DNA of 64,000 nucleotides from Azorinus chamasolen. Lineage: Eukaryota; Mollusca; Bivalvia; Cardiida; Solecurtidae. Made by a program: the position numbers and the translations under genes. The notes below the pieces were generated by a model. It was not told the DNA's origin and made no database searches. It worked only from the letters and a program-made list of their open reading frames with translations. This document shows positions 56,001-64,000 of this stretch, one piece after another. Numbering within the stretch: the first letter of the stretch is position 1; each line of letters begins with the position of its first letter. Location: positions 26,905,858 through 26,969,857 of the forward strand of contig OY755242.1 of assembly GCA_963576725.1 (NCBI GenBank), read 5' to 3'.

Positions 56001-58280
56001 ACAAATATGTGGTTTTAATAGCGCGTGCATTCATCCATCAGGAACGGGGTCAAATGGCATTTACGCACTTCATTTGTGCAACAGTTAAGCTAGATCCATC
56101 TTTATATTAACTATTTGAATGCTAGTGGCAAATCTAAACTTTGATAACAGATTGGATCCAGATAAGACGCCAAGTTACTCGACGTTTTATAAGGATCTAA
56201 ATGACTGTCCTTGAAGAATAGATCTACAAATTGAAGCAGACAACACTTTTAATTATACAGACACAACATCACTTAGCGAGCAATGAGTTTATTTCTGAAC
56301 ATTGATTCTCTTGTGCGTATATATATCTGCGTTTTACTTGTCTGACCACAAGAACCGAAGATAAGTGAAGTGGAAGGTGTGTGTGTGTGTGTGTGTGTGT
56401 GGGGGTGTTTCAAAAATCGAAACTTTCATTTCATCGACAAAAATACATATCAGAGTGTACTGGGTGAAAGTGTCGATGTTGCTAGAGTCAATATGTTATA
56501 CTTATTCTAAAGATGTTCGATATATAAAGGAAATTATTACATTTTGCGTGATTACATTTTGCGTTGGTATGCTTATTTTTAAGTTTTTACAATGAAGAAA
56601 ATATTCCAAAATAGGGAATTAATATAATACATAAATACTTGAACTGCTCTGAGCAGTTCAAGTGTTTAAGTTTTTAACCAACGCAAAATGTAATAACAAC
56701 GCAAAATGTAATAAATTTTGAGGTGGGCCTGATTCATACCATACAACTTAATGTTCGTAACTTTCGAAGAGAAAACTGATATACGTCTATAATACATGCA
56801 AAAACTATCTCAGCACTGGCGCCGAGGAAGGGATAAGGAGGGGAACTGGTCAAAGTTCGAAAATGTCATTGCCTCGACGAGCAAATATCAAAGTACACCA
56901 GATGAAGAGTAAATCCATTTTGGGCACATGGGCAGACGCTCTTGAAAACGCATTGTTGAAAGAGGGTGTCAAAAAGTATTAGAAGTTATGCAAATTCTTA
57001 TCTCTCTTCTATGAAATGAGATAAACAGTGACGTAGCTGCGTTATAATGATCGCTTTCTACATTAAGTTATATTTATGATCCCTTGCATAGTGTCCGACA
57101 GTTGTCTATCATGCAACATACATTATGACAAGATTTGTCGATCATGGAAAGGTACTCAATTAGTAGATGTACGTAAATAGCAGTAGAGAATCATTTTTTT
57201 TTGTTTTCTGACGCTAGATACATCGTTTATGCATTTTCAAAGTATATGCACATTACAATATTAGTAAATGTTCTCAAAATGTTGTTGCTTGTTAAATGCA
57301 TATTAAGTGCAAATGTAAGTTTATGAAACGGTTTAACCCATTGTACAGCATAACCTTTACGTTGGTCAAGACAAACATCATACCAGTGAAACGGTTTGCG
57401 AGTACCCGCGCTCAGGCTCACCTCGACCGTCTCGGGGCGGGGCGGGCTCTGGGGCGGGATTTCGCTGGGATCCGACAGCGGGCGTGGTTTTCCCCCGTTG
57501 ATCCCCATTGTGGGGATCACTCGCTTTCGACAACGTCATGTATACTCGAGGGTGGAGGTTTCTTTGCAGAGTGGGTTGGTGGGGGGTTGCGCCTGTTGTC
57601 GGGTTCGGGTCGGGTTGGACCTCGGGATTCGTCTCCTGCCCTGGGGCTGTTGGGGTGGGTTTCGGGTTTCGTTGGGTGCGGCCGGGGACGTGTCGCCGGG
57701 GATTCGGTGACGCGGTTATCCGAGACGCTCAGTACATGCCATTAATATTCTTAAGGTTTGCTATTATTCTTTGTGATTTATGTTCTCCTCTATAAGCTCA
57801 CATGTTGTTACATTTATGTAAACTGTGACGAAAATAAAGTATCTGTTCTGTTCTGTTCAGTAACTCGTAGGCTGAATGTAGGTAACATGATGTTTGCTAC
57901 TCGGTATCTTTGGCAAGTAAATAGAGTGTTGATACATTAATAAAACAGAGAATCAGTTGTATATGATATTAAATGGAACTCTAATGCGTTAAAGGCGTTT
58001 ATATACTGTAAAATGTTTTACCCAAAACTTAGTTTCTGCACTATATATAAATTCATAAATTGCATGTTTAATTGAAATTGTATACAAGTATATTTTAGTG
58101 CATGTCTTCGATGAGATAAAATCAATAAATATTCTGAATAATAAAATTTTGCATTGTTATCTGTAAAATGGAAAAGTAGTAAAGTCAAGCAGGCAAAGCC
58201 ACATGCAAGACGCAACCACCACCAAAACACCGATAGACAGTATGACACACACACACACACACACACAACCACACACCCAA

Positions 58281-58320
<40 letters not shown>

Positions 58321-61300
58321 AATGAACACAAAAGAGACACAAGAACCAGGGACAAACGTTCCACAACATAACAAACCACAAGCACAAAGACGCAAGGCAA
58401 ACAAAAGCAAGGGTGACAAAGAGAGTACCGCCTTGGCACGGTCAGCAGCAAAAACACCACTGGGGGTTTAAACCGGTTTACGGACGTCCTAACCTCGCAC
58501 TTCTCTCAAAGTCACCCTAGCTTTACAAATATTGTAAATAAAGGTATCCCCGCTGGACTTACCCACAACATAGACGACGGTGAACACAGGACAACATGTA
58601 AAACATAGCATAATAACTGCGACAATCGGTCAAATATGTACTCAATGACTTTGCTGAAGTCAGAGCACCTGCAGGTAAGCCGTTAAGGGCACGACAGGGA
58701 AAAAATAATACATGAGTCTGGTAAGCTCCTCCTGTATCCAAGTTTAAGAGTATACCATCATAGAGTACTACCCTCGGCCTGTCATCACTCAAGCAAAGAG
58801 GGAAGCGTAGCTACCGACTGTAAAAGGGTCGATAACCAAACATGCAGTGTGTTGCAATATAATAGGATCATAACCTTTCTTTTTAAATATTTTAATGCGT
58901 TTTATAAACAAATCATGAAAATGGATATGACCCCGAATTTTCCTAAGTTTGTAGATAACATCCCCATAAAATTCTGGTTGAGAAATGCCTTGTCGCAGTA
59001 ACGTCCGTAGATTGCAATTATATTTACTAATGAGAGGTAACTTTCGATAATAAAATTTAGAAAAGGTTTTCCGAAGTTTGTGATATCTGTAACCTTGCTT
59101 AAGAAGTTTATCAGTTATAACTAAATTACGTCTGTTAAAATCTTCAAGCAAAGAACAGGCTCGGGCAAACCTAATAAGTTGAGAAATATAAACACCATAA
59201 GATGTAGAACGTGGCACATCCCCATCTAGAAAAGGATAATTAACAATTTTAAAATTAAAATCTTCTCTTTTATCGTATACTTTGGACGAAACTTTATCAT
59301 TTGTAATTGAAAGATTCAAATCTAAAAATGAAGCATTAATGTCAGATTGATTAGCCTTGTTTAAAGACAGTTCTTTTGGGTAGATTGAAGAAACCATAGT
59401 ATCAAAATAAGGATTATCTAAATTCAAAATATCGTCTAAATACCTTGAAGTTTTATTAAAAGCATTAACAATATCGGTCTGTGTATCAGGTTTTAAGCTA
59501 AGCATAAAATCCCTCTCGTAGCAATACAAAAACAAATCTGCAACAAGAGGGGCACAATTTGTACCCATGGGTATACCAACAACCTGACGATATATGGTAT
59601 CTCCATAACGCACAAATATATTATCTAAAAGAAAGGTAAGAGATCTACAAACATCAAGGCTAGTCAAGCGAACAATAGGGACATTTATTCTTTTACTGAC
59701 GATCACATCGCATCAACGTCGCGTTGACGTCGAATATGATGATGAGGTGACCTAGCAAAATCACTCGTAGCGAAAAAATGAACTCGAAGAGGTATTCTTT
59801 TTTTCACTTGTTTCTGTTAAGAAGTGAACGGAGTATGACATATAATTTTTTTGTTAACTTTCACCGTCTAGTATTTTTGGAATTCCACGAAAATGGCGAA
59901 AATAATCCAATACCAGAAAGCGGTAAAATGGGTTTTCCAACTTTCAACTCTTGACGGAACAAAAGTGTTACGCTTGTAAAACATATATCGCATATCATCT
60001 TGAATAACTATTCTTCTTCTTCAAAACAGTTTTCGAATCATTGAAATACACACCGGCATTCGTAAATGAATAAAGAAATACGCAAGCACATGTGAATTGC
60101 TTAGATGGCACCAGAGGGCGCTTTTGACGTCATATATTGCTAAGCAACCGACGTCAAATTTAAAATGAACGTCGTAGTCGCGTCGGCGGTTACTTTCTGA
60201 ATACTTGGACCAAATATGATGTTAATTGGATAAACTTCGATTTTTGCCGAGCAACAGCGCGAACTACCTTAAATAAGTGATGAGGCGCGAAATAGTGCAC
60301 CAGTTTCTCTCAGATTTCTTACAATAACTGGCACTTTTCACCCTGGTTCATACAAAGTCAAAACACCGGACCAGTTGTAAGTTTACAATTTCATTTGTCA
60401 TGAATAATTATGTAATAGCTATTTCACATGTTCAATTAAATTTAATACACATGTCGGGAAAAGTAACGTTATCTTAGTCTTAGGCGCCATACGCAAAAAG
60501 TCGTCTGTAACAATGACGTCACGCTATAACGTTATGTTTGAATTATGCAATAAACAAGGAAGAATCTGGATCACAGCGCTAAGAGTATCTCAATAATTCT
60601 CCACATGACACATGTACATATAAGAGACCGGTCAAGCCGTGACAAAGTAAACAATGGAAATAACATGAAATAGCGGGAATATATGTCAATGTACGCATAC
60701 GTTTTTATCATTGCTTACAAGGAATATCACAGTAGATATACGTGTTAGATAAACAACGAGCATTGATATATTCGGTCGTTTTCGATTGGTTAAATTTGCG
60801 ACATTTAAAACACGTTTTATATGCCGCAAGTTTAGTCATATGAGCCAATCAGGAAATTGGCAGATTGCGTTAGAATACGTTTTGAACTCTTTTAGAACTA
60901 TGTTTTCTACAAGTACACACCGATAGTGTATGTGGTATTTAGTAGACCGATAGCTTAACATATGCCCTGTGTATCGCCGAGGAACTTGATTCGAAGCTGT
61001 TGTCTCAGAAAATACTATCATAAAGTTTTAAACGAATAAGAAGAGAGTAAACCTTACAGTAGATCCTTAAATGGAGAATACTTCTATGTGAGAATACTTC
61101 TAACATAAAATGAAATAGTTACATACGAATCTAACCAATGGCATTTTAGCTCATCGGGAAAGACATCGGGGACAATGATGAAAACTGGAACATGTTCTGG
61201 GACCTTGATAAGCATGCGGACTTCTTCCTGAGGGCTGACAACGATGCCATAATGCGGATGTTTCCGTTTCTTCGCCATATCCCGGGGAAGTACAAAGACC

Positions 61301-61362
61301 AATTCGATGGTCTCATGAAGGCCAGAGAGAAGATTGTAACAAGGATGTTTTACGATATGAAG
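53098..61362 (+). CDS. Cytochrome P450 (plus-strand type), exons 1 and 2; continues beyond the window
   Basis: Exon 1, 53098-53652, encodes 185 residues: membrane anchor at 3-17, basic stretch, a hinge reading NGPKAWPIIGN, and a C-helix region HSELRKAYTRG. Exon 2, 61150-61362, encodes 71 residues ending FYDMK, matching the exon 2 end of the minus-strand genes. Both junctions are phase 0 at the same protein positions as in those genes, so the families are sisters. The 7.5-kb intron holds a T1 MITE and a 5.8-kb long-TIR element. Start chosen for the anchor and A at -3/G at +4. No haem-binding exon is found before 64000, so exons 3-6 must lie further right or be missing. It is head to head with CYP copy B, 11 kb apart. 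Confidence 0.85.
53758..54008. mobile_element. TTAA-flanked hairpin MITE, T1 type, in intron 1 of the plus CYP
   Basis: TTAACCCTTCTCTTGCTGAA at the left, AGCGAAGGGTTAA at the right, apex AGCTCCTGCAGGAGCT. Absent from the pseudogene's intron remnant near 19217. Confidence 0.85.
55180..55520. other. Two TTAA-style hairpins around a retroposon-like 3' tail
   Basis: Hairpins at 55182-55243 (AGAGCAAACCCATATCAGAC) and 55440-55520 (ATGGAACAGATCCATATAGG with mirror). Between them GGCCTCGGGGGTAGATTAGT ... AATAAAGTGTCTCATTCATT is like the 3' tail of a retroposon. Confidence 0.5.
55655..55815. repeat. Second retroposon-like tail with (ATTC)n
   Basis: GGCCTCGGAGTGCCTAATGA is a diverged copy of the motif at 55368, followed by a (CATT)n run of about 50 bp at 55760-55812. 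Confidence 0.7.
55838..56260. mobile_element. Two T4-type hairpins
   Basis: TTTGGATCCAGATGAGACGT / ACGTCTCATCAGGTCCAA near 55843-55890, and TTGGATCCAGATAAGACGCC with mirror near 56153-56205. Ends unclear. Confidence 0.5.
56536..56716. repeat. Palindromic repeat with TTACATTTTGCG arms
   Basis: Arms ATTACATTTTGCGTTGG and CCAACGCAAAATGTAATAAC, each with the core twice, around an inner perfect palindrome ACTTGAACTGCTCTGAGCAG and its continuation. Confidence 0.75.
57415..57870. other. GC-rich patch ending in a retroposon-like (TGTTC)n tail
   Basis: About 300 bp far richer in G+C than its surroundings, then AATAAAGTATCTGTTCTGTT at 57834-57860. Long frames in all directions reflect base composition; no domain recognised. 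Perhaps a LINE/SINE 3' end. Confidence 0.5.
58155..58560 (-). mobile_element. Dispersed repeat with (CA)n and CCGCCTTGG core
   Basis: Full-looking copy: GTCAAGCAGGCAAAGCCACA, a broken (CA)n run, then TACCGCCTTGGCACGGTCAG and GGGGGTTTAAACCGGTTTAC. Orientation arbitrary. Related to 3329-3590, 25018-25370 and 63195-63720. Confidence 0.65.
58789..59706 (-). pseudogene. Reverse transcriptase fragment, possibly Penelope-like
   Basis: 305 codons. Motif B-like VGIPMGTNCAPLVADLFLY and motif C RYLDDILN (catalytic YLDD) are intact, followed by FLDLNLSI and a conserved block DFNFKIVNYPFLDGDVP, then a thumb-like basic region. The fingers and motif A part are missing because the frame begins at the inner edge of the right inverted repeat. 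No GIY-YIG endonuclease is visible. The MGTNCAPL type of RT is widespread in animal genomes; I place it near Penelope-like elements with low certainty. Confidence 0.7.
60290..61149. other. End of intron 1 of the plus CYP
   Basis: Contains a half MITE of family 3 (AGATAAACAACGAGCATTGA at 60748) and otherwise no recognisable feature. Splice acceptor TTTTAG at 61144-61149. Confidence 0.55.
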
Positions 61363-62325
61363 GTGGGAAAACTGTTTCACACTTATAAAATATATGTTTG
61401 GATGAATATGTTGGGTAGACATGCTCATAATGTATCATTAACAGACTACAATGAAACCTGCAGTTTTGACCATTTTAAATGGACTAATTGTGGGCCGTAA
61501 TAGGGTTGACTTTGGTTACATGAAATAATTGATATATTGAAACATAATATAAAATTCTAACACACCTCGCGCACACATCTACATAAACAAAGAAGGGACG
61601 TATCTATGTTTGAATTCTCCATAAAACACCGCACGTGCTGTAACGGCTTAACGTGACATAATATGGCTTAATAATATTCGTACGACAAGAAACGTAGTGC
61701 TGTTGTTGCGGTGCAAACTATAGTTAAATTGAAGTGTTAGAATCGAAATAATAAATTTATACCAGTGTTTTATCGTGCAATCGAACACTGGTAGGAGTTG
61801 AGATGCGTAGTAATTAAATCACGAGGCCGTTTTATTATTTCTTAAATATGTTATAACCAGGATCCAAGTGGGTCCATGGCAGACAGGGACGGTGGATTAG
61901 GGACGCTGATTACTGTAGGTTCAATAAATTTGTTCACCGTAGATTGTTTCAAATGTGTTATGACTCGTGCATGAAGAAAGCAGAAGCTATACTCTGAACA
62001 TATTATGTATCCGAGCTGTATAAAAGTAGACATTCTATTATTCCGAGTATTGAACATCTTTGCAAACTATCCCTGAGCAGGGAACGAGGTACCAGACCAA
62101 TGCAATCAGTGTATACCATGATAAGTCGATTAGGTCAAAGGAACGTCATTCCTTATACATAGAAGAACGCGCGAAATGTATACGTTTTATGTATAGGACC
62201 GCGTTTTCTGGCCCATAGATAAGTATTTATAGGTTTATAGAAACACACTGACAAACTGGTGTATTCAGAGTGTAGCCAGAGTGGTCCGGGCGTGTCGGCT
62301 GAGACAATAACAGACATCACAGTAA
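61363..62325. other. Intron 2 of the plus CYP, no gene seen
   Basis: Follows the exon 2 donor AAG|GTGGGA. No exon homologous to exon 3 of the minus-strand genes (SGEIRGFVDF type) was found. Confidence 0.6.
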
Positions 62326-62334
62326 AATGCTTCT

Positions 62335-62735
62335 TCGGTCGTATACAATGTATGCCGTCAATGGTATATGTAATCACAGTAAAATGCTGCTTCAGCTGTA
62401 TACACTATTAGTTATACATGACGATTCATTCCCGGCTGAGGAAAATCATGTTGCCCGAGTCGTTAGGCGATGGTTGCATGATTTTACCAGCCGGGAATAT
62501 ATAAATCGTCATGTAACCTGGGAAAGATTTATTATACTGCAAAGTTTTACGGTTTTATATAAATCCATGTTGGCATGTTGAAGCATTAAACACGCTAATT
62601 CTCCTAAACCACCCAAATACATTATTTCTACATGGACTCATGTACACGGCTAGTTAACCAATCAGAAGTGAGAATTTTACTTTGCAGTATAATAATATAC
62701 ACTGTTAACGGCATTTCAGCACAGTAAAATTCTAC
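62335..62735. repeat. Nested inverted repeats
   Basis: An inner hairpin at 62417-62517 (ACATGACGATTCATTCCCGG / CCGGGAATATATAAATCGTC) sits inside a wider inverted pair beginning CACAGTAAAATGCTGC and ending GCACAGTAAAATTCTACG. It looks like a MITE cluster of another family. Confidence 0.6.
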
Positions 62736-63194
62736 GTTAGCCGTACCCAGGTGAACCTTGTCGACACGATGCAACTTTCATCTGAAAAACAACGCCGTCC
62801 GCTTCAATTCTAAAAGCATGTTTTTGTAATATCTTTTCAAAACCAGTTTCACAATATCAAACAGTTTGGATCGTATCGGATCTAAAGCGTAGACAAGGGC
62901 TATCTTCGTTGCTGTATACTTTTAAAGGCAATCATCGGAGTTGATGTTGCACAATTATCCGAATTATGTGCACATAGTGCACGAAAACGCTTAATTATTA
63001 CTTGTAATTTGGTTATAAAGTAAAATACCTCACAATACCTGATTCTTTAACTTTTGTCTCTGTCAAATTTTTAATGGTGGAAAAATCTCACATGAACGCA
63101 GATGGCCTATATAGCCAACGGCGATTTTCCCGAGACAAAAATCAAAGTCAAACATTGATATGCATAATTTTGTAGTGTTTTTGTAGTGTTAAGT

Positions 63195-63720
63195 CTTACA
63201 AATGAAAACGTAGTAATTCAAGCAGAAACAGATATACACAAGGCGCAACCACCACCAAAACACCGATAGAAAGCTAGTAATACACATACACAACCACACA
63301 CACACAAACATACAAACACACAAACACACACGCGAGATGAAACTGTTTTTAAACATGAACAAACGAACAAATACAAAGACACCAATCAAACATAAAAGCA
63401 ATGGTGACAAAGAGAGTACCGCCTTGGAACGGTCAGTGGCAAAACCACCACTGGGGGTTTAATTGGTTTAAGGACGTCATAACGTCACACCTATCTCAAA
63501 GTCAACATGCTTTAACAGTGTACATAAAGGTATCCCCGCAGTCAAGCAGGAAAAGTCACACACATGACACATCCACCACCAAAACATATATAGAAAGCAA
63601 GTAACACACATACTACACAACCTTACACACACATACACACATACCCAAACACACACGAGATGAGTGAGTGAGTGAGTGTGTTTGGTTTTACGGCACACGA
63701 GATAAACATTTTAAACATGA
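63195..63720. repeat. Two copies of the CA/CCGCCTTGG dispersed repeat and a (GAGT)n-headed fragment
   Basis: 63195-63545 has GAGTACCGCCTTGGAACGGT and CACTGGGGGTTTAATTGGTT; 63545-63655 repeats the CA-rich head. At 63660-63700 GAGTGAGTGAGTGTGTTTGG followed by TTTTACGGC resembles the start of a repeat common in molluscs, from memory. Confidence 0.5.
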
Positions 63721-63867
63721 AAAATCGCACAAAGAGAAAGACACTAGTCAAACATAAAAGTAAACAAATTTGTGTTTATAGTAAAGGTTTAGATGATATT
63801 GTGTTTCCTGAATGATTATATTGTATGGAGCATATTTGCAAGATACAAAATCCGATGCCTGCCTTTA

Positions 63868-63959
63868 ACTCTTTCGCTGCCAATGTCGCCTATGTGATTA
63901 CCTATGTAAACAGTTTGGAGCCAGATTAGACGCCGATGTCTAACGCTGATAGAGTTAAA
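63868..63959. mobile_element. Short T4-type TTAA MITE
   Basis: Starts TTAACTCTTTCGCTGCCAAT, ends GATAGAGTTAA; hairpin CAGTTTGGAGCCAGATTAGA truncated on its right side. Confidence 0.65.
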
Positions 63960-64000
63960 GGTATGAACATTCCGCTTAAAACACTATATTACCATAACAG

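Larger units (their letters stand above)
54441..60289. mobile_element. 5.8-kb element with ~570-bp terminal inverted repeats
   Basis: Left arm 54441-55011 and right arm 59709-60289 are inverted copies, sharing for instance GGTAGTTCGCGCTGTTGCTC and GCTAAGCAACCGACGTCAAA. Between them lie a truncated reverse transcriptase frame (58789-59706, starting at the arm boundary), the dispersed CA repeat (58155-58560), a GC-rich patch, ATTC repeats and several hairpins. No transposase was found. Arms differ by scattered substitutions and small indels, so it is not very young. Confidence 0.7.

Noticed and set aside
57227..57795. Long overlapping frames suggesting a gene
   Set aside because: GC-rich DNA has few stop codons; three frames on one strand and one on the other are open, with no recognisable protein.
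61084..61428. Minus-strand frame of 114 codons
   Set aside because: Antisense to exon 2 of the plus-strand P450.

Overview
The window reads as animal nuclear DNA, most likely from a mollusc and plausibly a bivalve. The genes have introns with GT-AG splice sites. The background is AT-rich and dense in hairpin MITEs, long-TIR elements, LINE remnants and microsatellites. There is no prokaryotic gene organisation. The species cannot be fixed from sequence alone.

The host genes are microsomal cytochrome P450s in two related types. A minus-strand type has six exons and 506 codons; it is present twice and looks intact both times: copy A (240-10674) and copy B (21897-42107). A plus-strand type starts at 53098 and shows exons 1 and 2 here, continuing past the right edge. 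A second plus-strand copy at 18566-19116 is only a decayed first exon. In each unit the minus and plus genes are head to head, so the window is a tandem segmental duplication of a divergent P450 pair: unit A runs from the left edge to about 19217, and unit B from about 20490 to at least 53757. The left copy of the plus gene is a pseudogene.

Region by region. 1-10.7 kb: CYP copy A, with a LINE and a MITE in intron 5. 10.7-18.5 kb: intergenic DNA between the divergent genes, built from hairpin MITEs and a 22-bp minisatellite. 18.6-21.9 kb: CYP pseudogene exon and the unit junction. 21.9-42.1 kb: CYP copy B; its first intron has grown from 2.1 kb to 13.9 kb, mainly by an 11.2-kb element with ~560-bp terminal inverted repeats that landed inside a MITE. 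That element carries a 2.9-kb Polinton-like remnant (zinc finger, packaging-type ATPase, small broken ORFs), a LINE fragment and many simple repeats. 42.1-53.1 kb: the duplicated intergenic region plus extra insertions, including a 5S-rRNA-derived dimer and three copies of a TA-flanked MITE. 53.1-64 kb: plus-strand CYP with a 7.5-kb intron holding a 5.8-kb long-TIR element with a reverse transcriptase fragment.

Because the two units align, each serves as the empty-site control for the other. This gives clean evidence for TTAA duplications (piggyBac-like hairpin MITEs), TA duplications (pogo-like palindromic MITEs, a third MITE family and a 1.1-kb mariner-like element) and a 5-bp duplication (5S-derived insert), all after the segmental duplication. 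The most unusual signal is that two MITE superfamilies with unrelated ends share the same hairpin apex, of the form GCTCCT-NN-AGGAGC.
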